Shown: positions 20,155 through 30,230, counted from the first letter of the stretch. The stretch: DNA of 64,000 nt from an uncultured SAR86 cluster bacterium (GCA_937773605.1 CALJVP010000001.1:1-64000), one strand, 5' to 3'. Numbers and translations: made by a program. Notes: generated from the sequence alone by a model not told the origin.

Positions 20155-21014
20155 TGGCAAACTGGTTTGAAAAAATACTACCTTCCTTTATTAGAAAGGG
20201 CTCTTCAAAGAAATCTACTATACCTGAAGGTTTATGGCAGAGCTGCAGTTCCTGTAGCAATATTCTTTACGTTCCTGAGTTAGAAGCTACCCTTTTTGTT
20301 TGCCCTAAATGTGACCATCACATACGTTTAGGAGCGAGAAAGAGATTAGAAATTTTCTTGGATCCTGAGGACATGAAGGAAATTTCACCTAATTTAAAAA
20401 CCAATGATTGGTTGAAGTTTAAGGACACTAAGAAATACAAAGACAGAATAGAAAGTGCAGAAGAAGTTAGTAATGAAAAAGAAGCTTTAGTGGTTATGGA
20501 GGGGAAGCTTAATAAAATTCCCATTGTTGCAGCTGCGTTTGAATTTAGGTACATGGGTGGCTCGATGGGTTCTGTTGTAGGACAGAAGTTTGTTGAAGGA
20601 ATGAACCGTGCCCTAGAAAAACAATTACCGTTCGTTTGCTTTTCAACAAGCGGAGGCGCAAGGATGCAAGAATCTCTAGTTTCACTCTACCAAATGGCCA
20701 AAACCAGTGCTGTTATAGAAAGAATGAACCAAGCTGGGTTGCCATACATTTCGGTGATGATTGACCCTATTTATGGGGGTGTTTCTGCCAGTCTCGCAAT
20801 GCTTGGAGACATTAATATCGCTGAACCTAAAGCTTTAGTAGGGTTTACAGGTCCGCGAGTCATAGAACAAACTTTAAATGTTCAACTTCCTGAAGGATTC
20901 CAAAGGAGCGAATTCTTATTAGAGCATGGTGCAATTGATATGATTGTTCACCGAAAAGATATGCGTTCAACACTCCACAGGCTTTTAACAAAATTACAAG
21001 ATAAAGCTTCGTAA
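20154..21014 (+). CDS. accD: Acetyl-CoA carboxylase carboxyltransferase subunit beta
   Basis: Beta subunit of the carboxyltransferase that makes malonyl-CoA for fatty acid synthesis. It has 286 residues. The N-terminal zinc ribbon has cysteines near 31, 34, 50 and 53 (CSSC ... CPKC). [20 protein letters not shown] and [20 protein letters not shown] are the crotonase-fold substrate blocks. The start overlaps trpA by 1 nt, and folC follows 2 nt after the stop. Confidence 0.97.
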   Translation: MANWFEKILPSFIRKGSSKKSTIPEGLWQSCSSCSNILYVPELEATLFVCPKCDHHIRLGARKRLEIFLDPEDMKEISPNLKTNDWLKFKDTKKYKDRIESAEEVSNEKEALVVMEGKLNKIPIVAAAFEFRYMGGSMGSVVGQKFVEGMNRALEKQLPFVCFSTSGGARMQESLVSLYQMAKTSAVIERMNQAGLPYISVMIDPIYGGVSASLAMLGDINIAEPKALVGFTGPRVIEQTLNVQLPEGFQRSEFLLEHGAIDMIVHRKDMRSTLHRLLTKLQDKAS

Positions 21015-21016
21015 AG

Positions 21017-22273
21017 ATGCCTTTAGAGTCTTTAGGTGATTGGCTGAAGTACATTGAGACGTTAAGGCCCAATGAGAATGATTTTAGCCTCGATAGAATC
21101 AGACCTCTTTATCAAGAGTTAATTGAAGGTAAGTTTGCAGAAAATACTGTCATTGTTGGTGGAACCAATGGCAAAGGCACAACAGTGGAATTCCTTCAAG
21201 AACTCACCAAAAGTCAAGGTTTGAGAGTTGGTTCATATACCTCCCCTCATCTCTTTAACTTCAATGAAAGAATAAGGTTGGATGGAAATCCAGTCACTGA
21301 TTGCCAGATAATCCAAGCTTTTAAAAAGATAGAAAAAAAAAGAGGATCTACTCGTTTGACTTATTTTGATTTTGCCACCCTAGGCGCTTTTATAATTTTC
21401 TCTGAAGCACAATTAGACGTAGCCATATTGGAGATAGGTATCGGAGGAAGATTTGACCCTGTTAATCTGGTAAGTCCTGATATATCCATCCTTACTAATG
21501 TGGACTTAGATCATCAAAATTGGTTGGGGAAAACAACGGAAGAAATTGGTAAAGAGAAGTCCGCAATTTTTAGAGAAAATAAACCTGCTATCTTAGGTCA
21601 GAATAATCTTCCCAATAGTGTTAAAGAAGAAGCAAAGAGGATGGATGCTTATCTGTTTGAGTTGGGAGAAGATTTTAGAATTGAACTTACGAAAACAGGA
21701 TGGACTTATTTATTAAATAGAAAAAAAGACCAAGTAGTCATAGATGGCTTGAAACAAGATCACTTATCTTTAGAAGCAGCTGCTTGCGCACTAACAGCTT
21801 TTTTCTTACTAGGTAAAGAAAATAACCCCAATTTAGTAAATATAATAAATTCTACAAACCTTAAAGGCAGATGTGATTTAGTTAATAAGAGGTTTTTGCT
21901 TGATGTTTCTCATAACCCTGCTTCAGTTTTGCAACTATCTAGATACATAGAAAGGAATTACAAAAAAGATCATAAGATATCTGCAATATTTGGTGTAATG
22001 CAGGATAAGGATGTCTCAGATATGGTTCAATCTATCAAGAAGTATGTCTCTAAATGGTATGCCACTTCTCCGGATATTGAACGTTCCCTTTCATCCGTAG
22101 ATCTAACTAATTTATTATCTGAATTGGTAACAGAAGAAGTGGTGCCAACAAAAAGCATTAAAGAGGCAATTAATACTGCTTCAGAGGAACCAGAGACTGA
22201 ATTAGTTTTAATTTTTGGATCTTTTCATACAATAAGTGAAGCTTTTAGGGTAATTAAAGAATTAGAATCTTGA
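21017..22273 (+). CDS. folC: Folylpolyglutamate / dihydrofolate synthase
   Basis: Mur-ligase-fold enzyme that makes dihydrofolate and adds glutamates to folates. It has 418 residues. The P-loop is VIVGGTNGKGTTVEFLQEL, with the folate loop SYTSPHLFNFNERIRLDG following. ILEIGIGGRFDPVNLV, ILTNVDLDHQNWLG and LLDVSHNPASV are further ligase motifs. It lies between accD and dedD as in other gammaproteobacteria. Confidence 0.96.
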   Translation: MPLESLGDWLKYIETLRPNENDFSLDRIRPLYQELIEGKFAENTVIVGGTNGKGTTVEFLQELTKSQGLRVGSYTSPHLFNFNERIRLDGNPVTDCQIIQAFKKIEKKRGSTRLTYFDFATLGAFIIFSEAQLDVAILEIGIGGRFDPVNLVSPDISILTNVDLDHQNWLGKTTEEIGKEKSAIFRENKPAILGQNNLPNSVKEEAKRMDAYLFELGEDFRIELTKTGWTYLLNRKKDQVVIDGLKQDHLSLEAAACALTAFFLLGKENNPNLVNIINSTNLKGRCDLVNKRFLLDVSHNPASVLQLSRYIERNYKKDHKISAIFGVMQDKDVSDMVQSIKKYVSKWYATSPDIERSLSSVDLTNLLSELVTEEVVPTKSIKEAINTASEEPETELVLIFGSFHTISEAFRVIKELES

Positions 22274-22274
22274 T

Positions 22275-22745
22275 ATGAGTAAGACGTCTTACATCTGCAT
22301 TACAATTATAGTTAGTTTTATAGTACTTTCTTTTGTAATAAATGATGAATCAGATTTTGAGATGGAAGGCATCCCCGAGTTTAAAATTAGCAGCGAATTA
22401 GACGAGCCTATATTAGACATACCTTTAAAACTTGATCGAGATCCAGAGATACAAGAAATGGAAGATTTATTAAAACAAGACTTCAATGGAGTAAAAGGTA
22501 ACAATAAGCAGGCTTGGTCAATATTGGTAAATTCTTATTCAACAAAAGATGATGTGATGAAAGATTTCACTTTATTGAGCAATAAGGGATTCAAGGCTTA
22601 CATAAGAGATTCAGTAATAGATGACAAAGTTGTATACACTTTGAACATAGGACCAAACATTAATGAAGAGACCGTGAAATCAATAAAGAAAGAAGTGCAG
22701 GCTTTGTTAAATGTATCTCCTGAAGTTCAGTACTATCGAGATTAA
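22275..22745 (+). CDS. dedD: SPOR-domain protein at the dedD position
   Basis: Predicted inner-membrane protein with a periplasmic peptidoglycan-binding domain, likely at the division site like DedD. It has 156 residues: a single N-terminal membrane segment (about 6-22, ICITIIVSFIVLSFVI), an acidic linker and a C-terminal SPOR domain beginning at AWSILVNSYSTKDDVMKDF. Position between folC and cvpA matches dedD. The linker is shorter than in E. coli DedD. Gene naming rests on position as much as on sequence. Confidence 0.85.
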   Translation: MSKTSYICITIIVSFIVLSFVINDESDFEMEGIPEFKISSELDEPILDIPLKLDRDPEIQEMEDLLKQDFNGVKGNNKQAWSILVNSYSTKDDVMKDFTLLSNKGFKAYIRDSVIDDKVVYTLNIGPNINEETVKSIKKEVQALLNVSPEVQYYRD

Positions 22746-22748
22746 AAG

Positions 22749-23285
22749 ATGGTAATCATTGATTGGGCAGCACTTGGATTGATTAGTATTTTCGCTGTAA
22801 GTGGTTTCTTTAATGGTTTTACAAAAGAACTTTTTTCAGTGGCAGCCTGGGTATTGTCTTTAGTAGCTGCTTGGTTCTTTGGCCCTGTTTTATTTCCTTA
22901 TCTTGAAGAATACATCGTAAATCCAGAGGTTAAAAAAGTAGTTTCTTTTATAGGTTTATTTTTAATTCTTTTTATTGCCTTTAAGTTTGTTGGTAGCCTT
23001 CTGTCTAAGACATTTAGCGTTCTAGGCCTTGGAGGCTTGGACAAAATTTTAGGTCTCGGTTTTGGAGGACTTAAAGTTTCTATTATCTTATTGAGTGTTT
23101 TTTTACTGAACATAGATTTCTTAGAGAAAAAAGATTGGTGGCTTGATTCTCATTGCAGGGAAATAACTATGCAGATGGCCGTTTATGTTGAGCCTTTACT
23201 TAGGGAATGGGAGCTGAAATCTAAAATTATTCTAGAAAATGATTCAGTAGAATCAATAAAAGAGAATCTAAATCGCTTACTTTAA
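22749..23285 (+). CDS. cvpA: CvpA family membrane protein
   Basis: Polytopic inner-membrane protein of 178 residues, with about four hydrophobic segments (near 6-22, 28-48, 61-82 and 98-117). In E. coli it is needed for colicin V production and affects envelope tolerance; the molecular function is unclear. IDWAALGLISIFAVSGFFNG is the typical N-terminus. It lies directly upstream of purF, the conserved cvpA-purF pair, with a 19-nt gap. Confidence 0.92.
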   Translation: MVIIDWAALGLISIFAVSGFFNGFTKELFSVAAWVLSLVAAWFFGPVLFPYLEEYIVNPEVKKVVSFIGLFLILFIAFKFVGSLLSKTFSVLGLGGLDKILGLGFGGLKVSIILLSVFLLNIDFLEKKDWWLDSHCREITMQMAVYVEPLLREWELKSKIILENDSVESIKENLNRLL

Positions 23286-23304
23286 TATAAAATAGACCAA
23301 GAAC

Positions 23305-24792
23305 ATGTGTGGCGTTGTTGGACTTGTCAGTCAATCGGAAGTTTCTCCGATTATTTATGACGCTTTAACCATTCTTCAGCACAGAGGCCAAGATGCTGCT
23401 GGTATAGCGACCTCAGACGCTAATAAATTCCATATTCGTAAACAACTGGGTCTGGTAAGGGAAGTTTTTCGTAGCCAAGACATGCTGACTCTTAAAGGTC
23501 AGATGGGCATAGGTCATGTCAGATATCCAACGGCAGGTAGTGAGGATAGAGAGCTTTCACAACCAATGTATGTTAATTCTCCTTATGGAATTAGCATTGC
23601 CCACAATGGAAACCTTACTAATAGTGAAGAATTATCAGGCATTCTTGTAAATGAGAATTTGCGTCATTTGAATACTGATTCAGATAGTGAAGTTCTGTTG
23701 AACATCTTTGCTTATGAATTACAAAAACAAGGCTCCGTTAAGCCTTCAGCTAAGGATATTTTTGCGGCAGTCAGAGCAACTCATCAACGTGTAAGGGGAG
23801 CTTATTCTGTGGTAATCATGATCAATGGAGTGGGTGTTGTAGGTTTTAGAGATCCTTTTGGAATCAGACCATTAATTCTGGGCTCAAAGGAGAATGATCT
23901 TTTGGGAAACGACTACATTGTTGCTTCTGAAAGTACGGTTCTCAAATCACTAGGATTCGATGTTATAGATGATATAAGCGCAGGGTCAGCAGTATTTATA
24001 AGTTCTGAAGGAGACATGGAAATAGAATCTTGCGTAGATAGTCCTATTCCTACACCCTGCATATTTGAATATGTCTATTTAGCCAGACCAGATGCCGAGA
24101 TAGATAAGATTTCTGTGCATAAGTCTAGACTAAGAATGGGTGAAGCTTTAGCAAGAAAAATTGTAAAGTTAAACCCGGATCACGACATAGACGTTGTCAT
24201 ACCAATTCCTGATAGTAGCACCACGTCAGCTTTGCAGTTGGCTTCAACGCTGGGCATTAAGTATAGAGAGGGTTTTGTAAAAAACAGGTACATAGGACGA
24301 ACTTTTATTATGCCATTTCAAGAAAAGAGAGAAAAATCTGTACGTCAGAAATTGAATCCCATTGATTTAGAATTTCAAGGTAAAGTGGTTTTATTGGTTG
24401 ATGACTCTATTGTTAGAGGCACTACAAGTCGTCAAATTATAGAGATGGCAAGGTCTTCAGGAGCTAAAAAAGTTTATTTTGCATCTGCTGCTCCTCCTAT
24501 TAGATATCAAAATGTTTATGGAATTGATATGGCTGCAACGACAGAGCTTGTTGCTCATAATAGAACCGAAGAAGAAGTAGAAGGCTATATAGGAGCTGAT
24601 TGGTTGGTCTATCAATCTCTAGAAGATTTAATTAGCGCTGCACAACAAGGCAACGAAGAAATAAAACAATTTGACTGCTCTATATTCGACGGTAATTATG
24701 TTACATCTGATGTGGATGAGAATTATTTAAGAAAACTGGAAGACAACAGAAACGACAGAACTAAACTTTTAAGGCAAGCGAAGCTTAATTAA
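23305..24792 (+). CDS. purF: Amidophosphoribosyltransferase
   Basis: First committed step of purine synthesis: PRPP plus glutamine to phosphoribosylamine. It has 495 residues. The Ntn-type glutaminase nucleophile is C2 (MCGVVGLVSQ), exposed after Met removal. LQHRGQDAAGIAT and GIGHVRYPTAG are glutaminase blocks, and VLLVDDSIVRGTTSRQI is the PRPP-binding motif. It closes the long same-strand run begun at aroC and is convergent with acnB, with 6 nt between stops and no evident terminator. Confidence 0.97.
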   Translation: MCGVVGLVSQSEVSPIIYDALTILQHRGQDAAGIATSDANKFHIRKQLGLVREVFRSQDMLTLKGQMGIGHVRYPTAGSEDRELSQPMYVNSPYGISIAHNGNLTNSEELSGILVNENLRHLNTDSDSEVLLNIFAYELQKQGSVKPSAKDIFAAVRATHQRVRGAYSVVIMINGVGVVGFRDPFGIRPLILGSKENDLLGNDYIVASESTVLKSLGFDVIDDISAGSAVFISSEGDMEIESCVDSPIPTPCIFEYVYLARPDAEIDKISVHKSRLRMGEALARKIVKLNPDHDIDVVIPIPDSSTTSALQLASTLGIKYREGFVKNRYIGRTFIMPFQEKREKSVRQKLNPIDLEFQGKVVLLVDDSIVRGTTSRQIIEMARSSGAKKVYFASAAPPIRYQNVYGIDMAATTELVAHNRTEEEVEGYIGADWLVYQSLEDLISAAQQGNEEIKQFDCSIFDGNYVTSDVDENYLRKLEDNRNDRTKLLRQAKLN

Positions 24793-24798
24793 AGAATT

Positions 24799-27378
24799 TT
24801 AAAGTTTAACTTCTTCAATAGTGATAGTTGGTAAAACTGCGTTCTTGGCGGCGTCTTTATATGAGGCTATCTGGTGGAAATTTAAATAACGATAGACTTC
24901 TGGACCCATGGTATTTATTTCATTCATGTACTCATGATATTCTTTTGGAGTGGGGATTCGTCCAAGAATTGAACAGATAGCTGCTACCTCTGCTGAAGCA
25001 AGATAGACAAAAGCTCCATCACCCAGCCTATTAGGAAAATTCCTTGTTGAAGTTGAAACCACTGTAGATGCTGCCTCTACTCTTGCTTGGTTTCCCATAC
25101 ACAATGAACAGCCAGGCATTTCGAGCCTAACTCCAGCTTTTTCAAAGATTTCATAATAACCTTCTTCAATGAGTTGATGTTTATCCATTTTAGTAGGAGG
25201 TGACACCCATAACTTAGAAGGGAGATCAGTTGCATCTTCTAGCAATTTTCCGGCGGCTCTAAAGTGACCAATATTAGTCATACAAGAGCCTATGAAAACT
25301 TCATCAATATTAGTATTAGCTACTTCTGATAATGTTTTTATGTCATCAGGATCATTGGGGCACGCTAATAAAGGTTCTTTTATTTCCTCTAGATCTATTT
25401 CAATAATAGCTGCGTATTCTGCATCTTTATCTGCTTCCATGAGAATAGGATCATCTAGCCATGCCTCCATAGCTTGAGCTCTTCGTTCAAGTGTTTTTTC
25501 ATCCTCATAGCCTTCTGATATCAACCACCTTAAAAGAGTTATATTAGATTCTAAGTATTCCCTTATAGGCTCCTCATTAAGCTTGATAGTGCATCCAGAA
25601 GCTGATCTTTCTGCAGAGGCATCCGATAACTCAAAAGCCTGCTCAACTTTCAGATCAGGAAGTCCTTCAATCTCTAAGCACCTGCCTGAAAAAACATTTA
25701 TCTTGCTCTCTTTAGGCAGTGTCAATTGACCGCTTTGCAATGCCGCATAAGGTATGGCATTTACTAGGTCTCTTAAAGTTATACCGGGCTGCATTTTTCC
25801 GCTAAATTTAACCAATACTGATTCTGGCATATCAAGAGGCATTACTCCCAATGCTGCTCCAAAGGCAACCAAACCTGAACCTGCAGGAAAGCTTATTCCC
25901 AAAGGAAATCTTGTATGCGAATCTCCACCCGTTCCAACCATGTCTGGTAATAACATTCTATTGAGCCATGAATGGATAATTCCATCCCCTGGCTTTAACG
26001 CTACACCGCCTCGAGTCTGAATAAATTCTGGAAGTGTGTGCTGCGTTTCTACGTCTTTTGGAAGAGGGTAGGCTGCTGTGTGGCAAAAGGATTGCATGAC
26101 CAAATCAGAATTAAACCCAAGACATGCTAGTTCTTTAAGTTCATCTCTAGTCATGGGCCCTGTAGTATCTTGGCTTCCTACCGTGGACATTCTTGGTTCG
26201 CAATATATCCCTGGTCTGATTCCATCAACTCCACAAGCTCTTCCTACCATTTTTTGAGCCAGCGTAAATCCTTTATCACTTTTTTCTGCAACATCTGGCC
26301 TAACAAATATATTTGAGCTTTCAAGTTTTAATATTTCTCTTGTTTCATCGGTTAAGCTTCTTCCGATAATGAGGGGTATTCTGCCTCCAGCCCTTACTCC
26401 ATCTAAAAGAGTTGTACTTTTATATTCATACTCAGCTAGCAAGGCACCTGAGTCTACTTTAAATACTTTTTTATCATAAGGATGGATCTCAATAACATCT
26501 CCTAAATTCATATCTGATACATCACACTCAAAAGCCAATGCACCCGAATCTTCTAAAGTATTAAAAAAGATTGGAGCTATTTTTCCTCCAATGCAAATGC
26601 CAGCCTGTCTTTTATTAGGTATGAATGGAATATCATCTCCTATGTGCCATAACAAAGAGTTTGTAGCAGATTTTCTTGATGATCCAGTTCCCACTACATC
26701 ACCTACAAAAACAACAGGCAGTCCAGATTCTTCTAGTTTATCAATTGTTTTTATTGGATCTTTAAAGGTTTTCTTAAGCATGGCAAGTGCATGGAGAGGT
26801 ATATCGGGTCTAGAAGGTGCATCGGGAGCTGGAGACAGGTCATCGGTATTGATTTCTCCATCAACTCTGAAAACTATTGCTTTAATTACTTTTGGTAGCT
26901 CGGGTTTACTTGTAAACCATTCTGCATTAGTCCAAGAATCAACCACTCGCTGAGCATTTTTATTTTCTTTTGCCAGTTCAATAACGTCGTGTTTAGAGTT
27001 AAACATTAATAAGGTTTTAGATAGTCCATCAGCCGCAATCTCGCCCACCTCTTGGTCTTTAAGAAGATCAATAAGTGATTCAACGTTATAGCCTCCAAGC
27101 ATTGTTCCTAACAGTCTTGTTGCATCTTCTTTACTAATTAAGGGACTGGTGGCTTCTCCTTTAGCCAGATCCGTTAAGAAAGCTGCTTTAATATAGGCAG
27201 CAGGATCAACCCCGGCAGGAGTTCTATTAGTTATCAGGTCCAGCAGTAAAGACGCTTCTCCCTCCGGTGGGTTTTTTAATAACTCAACCACAGATGCAAC
27301 TTGTTCTGCATTTAATGGCAGTGGAGGAATCCCAAGAGAGGCTCTCTCTTCTACGTGACTCTTATATTCTTGCAACAT
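24799..27378 (-). CDS. acnB: Aconitate hydratase B (also 2-methyl-cis-aconitate hydratase candidate)
   Basis: TCA-cycle aconitase with a [4Fe-4S] cluster; 859 residues, matching AcnB. The N-terminal HEAT-like domain and the swivel domain (GEINTDDLSPAPDAPSRPDI, GDVVGTGSSRKSATNSL) precede the catalytic part, which is the AcnB order. Cluster cysteines are in FIGSCMTNIGHFRAA and MPGCSLCMGNQARV. Since prpBCD here lacks acnD/prpF, AcnB is the likely source of 2-methylisocitrate, as in enterobacteria (inference). It is divergent from the DUF1289 gene. Confidence 0.96.
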   Translation of the reverse strand: MLQEYKSHVEERASLGIPPLPLNAEQVASVVELLKNPPEGEASLLLDLITNRTPAGVDPAAYIKAAFLTDLAKGEATSPLISKEDATRLLGTMLGGYNVESLIDLLKDQEVGEIAADGLSKTLLMFNSKHDVIELAKENKNAQRVVDSWTNAEWFTSKPELPKVIKAIVFRVDGEINTDDLSPAPDAPSRPDIPLHALAMLKKTFKDPIKTIDKLEESGLPVVFVGDVVGTGSSRKSATNSLLWHIGDDIPFIPNKRQAGICIGGKIAPIFFNTLEDSGALAFECDVSDMNLGDVIEIHPYDKKVFKVDSGALLAEYEYKSTTLLDGVRAGGRIPLIIGRSLTDETREILKLESSNIFVRPDVAEKSDKGFTLAQKMVGRACGVDGIRPGIYCEPRMSTVGSQDTTGPMTRDELKELACLGFNSDLVMQSFCHTAAYPLPKDVETQHTLPEFIQTRGGVALKPGDGIIHSWLNRMLLPDMVGTGGDSHTRFPLGISFPAGSGLVAFGAALGVMPLDMPESVLVKFSGKMQPGITLRDLVNAIPYAALQSGQLTLPKESKINVFSGRCLEIEGLPDLKVEQAFELSDASAERSASGCTIKLNEEPIREYLESNITLLRWLISEGYEDEKTLERRAQAMEAWLDDPILMEADKDAEYAAIIEIDLEEIKEPLLACPNDPDDIKTLSEVANTNIDEVFIGSCMTNIGHFRAAGKLLEDATDLPSKLWVSPPTKMDKHQLIEEGYYEIFEKAGVRLEMPGCSLCMGNQARVEAASTVVSTSTRNFPNRLGDGAFVYLASAEVAAICSILGRIPTPKEYHEYMNEINTMGPEVYRYLNFHQIASYKDAAKNAVLPTITIEEVKL

Positions 27379-27476
27379 AAATGATATTACCTTTGATGCT
27401 TTATTTGGTGCGGAATTTTAGCATAAAACCGCATAAGAAGTTGCGTAGAAATAACTTAGATATATGATACTCAACA

Positions 27477-27932
27477 ATGACTAGAAGTGTAAAAACACCT
27501 TGTATTGGAGTTTGCTCTACCGTATTTGGCGATGAAGTTTGTAGGGGTTGTAAAAGATTCCAGAATGAAGTTATAGATTGGAATAGCTATCAGGATTCAC
27601 AAAAAATAGCAGTTTTATCCAGGCTTGAATCTTTAAAAACTCAGATCATGGAGTCTAAAATATCCATAGTTAACAAAAAACTTTTACAGAATCAACTTGA
27701 TACACTAGATATCAAGTACGTCATTGACGATAACCCTTTTTGTTGGGTTTTTGATCTTTTACGACAAGCAAGCCAATCAATAGATTCTCTCCAAGACTTT
27801 GGCGTAGTTCTGAAAGATGGAGTAGAAAATAACTTATTTGAATTAAAAAAAGTTATTGAGAGTGAATTGTTTAGTCTTTCGGAAGCGCATTTTCAACGTT
27901 ATTTTAAGATTGAGAAACATTACCGTGCTTAG
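27477..27932 (+). CDS. DUF1289 protein with C-terminal extension
   Basis: Protein of 151 residues whose N-terminus is a small DUF1289 domain with cysteines in TPCIGVCSTVFGDEVCRGC, a likely metal site. The domain is often found alone in about 60-80 residues; here a further 80 residues, rich in charged and hydrophobic residues, follow and do not match a family I know. The function is unknown. Its 3' end overlaps miaE by 8 nt, so the two are probably made together, and a link to tRNA modification is only suggested by that. Confidence 0.8.
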   Translation: MTRSVKTPCIGVCSTVFGDEVCRGCKRFQNEVIDWNSYQDSQKIAVLSRLESLKTQIMESKISIVNKKLLQNQLDTLDIKYVIDDNPFCWVFDLLRQASQSIDSLQDFGVVLKDGVENNLFELKKVIESELFSLSEAHFQRYFKIEKHYRA

Positions 27933-28512
27933 CCCTTGGGAAACTATCCTGTCTTGCAAAACACCCCAAGCTTGGATTGATAAAGCTGTTTCTTCTTTAG
28001 AAGTTCTATTATTAGATCACGCGCATTGTGAAAAGAAAGCAGCAACAACAGCTATTTCTTTAATTCATCGCTACCCTGATAAGAATTTAGCAAAGTATCT
28101 TTCCCCCTTGGCTAGGGAAGAGCTATTGCATTTTGAACAAGTTCTTAAGTTAATAAAGAAAGAAGGTTTTCATTATAGGAATCTGAGATCAGGAACTTAT
28201 GCAAAAGAATTATACGAAGCATCTTCTCCTGACGAACCCAATCGACTTAAGGACAGCTTATTAATTTGTGCTTTAATTGAAGCCAGATCTTGTGAAAGGT
28301 TCAACTCATTATTAGATTTTCTTCCCAGCTCTCTTAGTACATTTTATTCAAAATTACATGAGGCGGAATCTAGACACTGTGATTTGTATCTTAATATATA
28401 CACTGAAATCTTTAATGAAGACTGGCATGATAGGTTGTTGCCTCTATCTCAAGTTGAGGCTTCTCTTATAAACAGATCGGACCCCTTATTTAGATTTCAC
28501 AGCGGTATCTAA
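27925..28512 (+). CDS. miaE: tRNA-(ms2io6A37) hydroxylase MiaE
   Basis: Non-haem di-iron monooxygenase that hydroxylates the isopentenyl group of ms2i6A37 in tRNA. About 195 residues from a GTG at 27925, chosen because it starts at the conserved LSPWET...TPQAWIDKA region and overlaps the DUF1289 stop by 8 nt; an earlier GTG (27856) would add a non-homologous tail. Di-iron ligands are in DHAHCEKKAA, REELLHFEQV, IEARSCERF and EAESRHCDLY. It depends on MiaA/MiaB products, which are not in this window. Confidence 0.9.
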   Translation: MLSPWETILSCKTPQAWIDKAVSSLEVLLLDHAHCEKKAATTAISLIHRYPDKNLAKYLSPLAREELLHFEQVLKLIKKEGFHYRNLRSGTYAKELYEASSPDEPNRLKDSLLICALIEARSCERFNSLLDFLPSSLSTFYSKLHEAESRHCDLYLNIYTEIFNEDWHDRLLPLSQVEASLINRSDPLFRFHSGI

Positions 28513-28514
28513 TT

Positions 28515-29780
28515 TTATCTTACAACGAGCAGTTCACCCCAGTTTGTTGAGTAGCGTGGGGATTGGAAATCACGTTTCATGGACCATGATTTTTCTATGC
28601 CTTGTGCTGCAAAAGTTATTTTCCCAACACCAGATCTATTAATCTTATCAATTGTTGTCATCAAACCTTTGCTTCCTTCTCTTTCCTTATGAGGAGTAAA
28701 AAAATCTGATTGGCAGACCCCTTCATCATAAAAATCACTTAATAAAACCCCAGCCTTTATGAAGTTTAAATCTTTTTTATATATTCTTTGGGAAAGTAGT
28801 TTTGCAGCATGGAGTATGTCTCGAGTATCATTTGTTGGAGTATTGAGTTTACAGCTCAGCATTCCACTGTATTGTTTGTCTTGTTTTCTAAAATAATTTG
28901 TTCTCATAAAAACAGAGACCATTTTGCAATATTGATTTTCTCTCCTTAATTTTTCAGAAGCCCTAACGGCATAATCACTTACTGCTTCTTGAATAGAATT
29001 TAGGTCTTTAACTCGCTTACTGAAAGTCCTACTTACTATAATTTGTTTCTTTGTGGCGGGCTGTTCATCAAAACCTATACAAGAGTAGCCTTTTAATTCC
29101 ATAACAGTTCTTCCAAGAACACTACTGAAGCGTTTTTTAATTAATTTAATGTCCATTTCGGAGAGTTGAAGAGCGGTTACAACACCCATGGCAGCTAACT
29201 TCTGATTAATTTTTCTTCCTACTCCCCATACTTCACCTACCGGCACCAATGCCATGAGTCGTTTTTGTCTATGTTGATCTGATAGATCGACAACACCAGC
29301 CGTGCCTGGATATTTTTTGGCACCGTACTGAGCAATCTTTGCTAAAGTTTTTGTTGGAGCTATGCCAACACAGACAGGCATACCGACCCATTGCTGAACG
29401 GTGTCTTTACATTGACGGCCAAACTGGTCGAGGTTTTCACAATTATCAACACCGGATAGATCTAAAAATGCTTCATCAATGCTATATATTTCAATTTTTG
29501 GTGCTAAATGCTCTAAAGTCATCATCACCCTTGAGGATATGTCTGCATACAGTTCATAGTTAGATGAAAAAACTACACCTCCTTTTTTAGTAAAGGAGTC
29601 TTTTATCTTAAACCATGGCTCACACATCTTAATCCCAACCTCTTTAGCCTCTTTAGACAATGCAACCACGCAACCATCATTATTTGACAGTACAACAACG
29701 GGTTTATTTTTTATGTCTGGTCTGAATATCCTCTCGCAAGAAGCATAAAAACTATTACAGTCCACTAAAGCATAAGTCAT
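28515..29780 (-). CDS. umuC: DNA polymerase V catalytic subunit UmuC
   Basis: Y-family translesion polymerase that copies damaged DNA with UmuD'2. It has 421 residues, the E. coli length. Catalytic acids are in ALVDCNSFYASCE and IYSIDEAFLDLSG. VVVLSNNDGCVVALSKEAK and the helix-hairpin-helix region EVWGVGRKINQKLAAMGV are typical. It follows umuD by 3 nt and is controlled with it from a LexA box at 30231-30250. It converges on miaE with a 2-nt gap. Confidence 0.97.
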   Translation of the reverse strand: MTYALVDCNSFYASCERIFRPDIKNKPVVVLSNNDGCVVALSKEAKEVGIKMCEPWFKIKDSFTKKGGVVFSSNYELYADISSRVMMTLEHLAPKIEIYSIDEAFLDLSGVDNCENLDQFGRQCKDTVQQWVGMPVCVGIAPTKTLAKIAQYGAKKYPGTAGVVDLSDQHRQKRLMALVPVGEVWGVGRKINQKLAAMGVVTALQLSEMDIKLIKKRFSSVLGRTVMELKGYSCIGFDEQPATKKQIIVSRTFSKRVKDLNSIQEAVSDYAVRASEKLRRENQYCKMVSVFMRTNYFRKQDKQYSGMLSCKLNTPTNDTRDILHAAKLLSQRIYKKDLNFIKAGVLLSDFYDEGVCQSDFFTPHKEREGSKGLMTTIDKINRSGVGKITFAAQGIEKSWSMKRDFQSPRYSTNWGELLVVR

Positions 29781-29783
29781 TAT

Positions 29784-30212
29784 TTAATAGGTATTTATTG
29801 CAGCTATAACTGTACCGGCAATTTCTAATTCAGACTCTTTTTCAATAAATATTGGTGTGTATTTTGGGTTCTCTGAGACTAAGCATATTTTTGGTCTTAG
29901 CAGTAAGCGCTTGCAGGTGTAAGACCCATTTACTGAAGCAATAACTATTCTTTTATGTTTTGGTTCAATACTACGGTCAACTATTAATATAGCTCCATTA
30001 CCAATATGAGCATTAATCATTGAGTCTCCGCTCACGCGAACAAAGTAGGTGGCAGCAATATTTTTTATTAGATATTCATTAAGATCAATTGGTCTTTCTA
30101 CATAATCATCAGCAGGGCTTGGCCACCCCACTCGAACAGTATGCAAAAAATAAGGCACTTTTATTTTTGGCAAGTCATCTTCTGAGGCATCGCCCAGATA
30201 GTCAATATTCAT
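29784..30212 (-). CDS. umuD: UmuD, self-processing subunit of DNA polymerase V
   Basis: S24-family protein whose RecA-stimulated self-cleavage gives UmuD', the active partner of UmuC. It has 142 residues. The nucleophile is S64 in RVSGDSMINAH and the lysine K101 in SYTCKRLL, four residues later than E. coli S60/K97. The cleavage region reads TVRVGWPSPADDYVE, so the scissile bond would be V28-G29 instead of the usual Cys-Gly or Ala-Gly. It is the first gene of the umuDC operon. Confidence 0.95.
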   Translation of the reverse strand: MNIDYLGDASEDDLPKIKVPYFLHTVRVGWPSPADDYVERPIDLNEYLIKNIAATYFVRVSGDSMINAHIGNGAILIVDRSIEPKHKRIVIASVNGSYTCKRLLLRPKICLVSENPKYTPIFIEKESELEIAGTVIAAINTY

Positions 30213-30230
30213 AAGGGTTATTTAGATTAA

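Noticed and set aside
24793-24798. Terminator between convergent purF and acnB
   Set aside because: The stops are only 6 nt apart and no stem with a T-run could be found.
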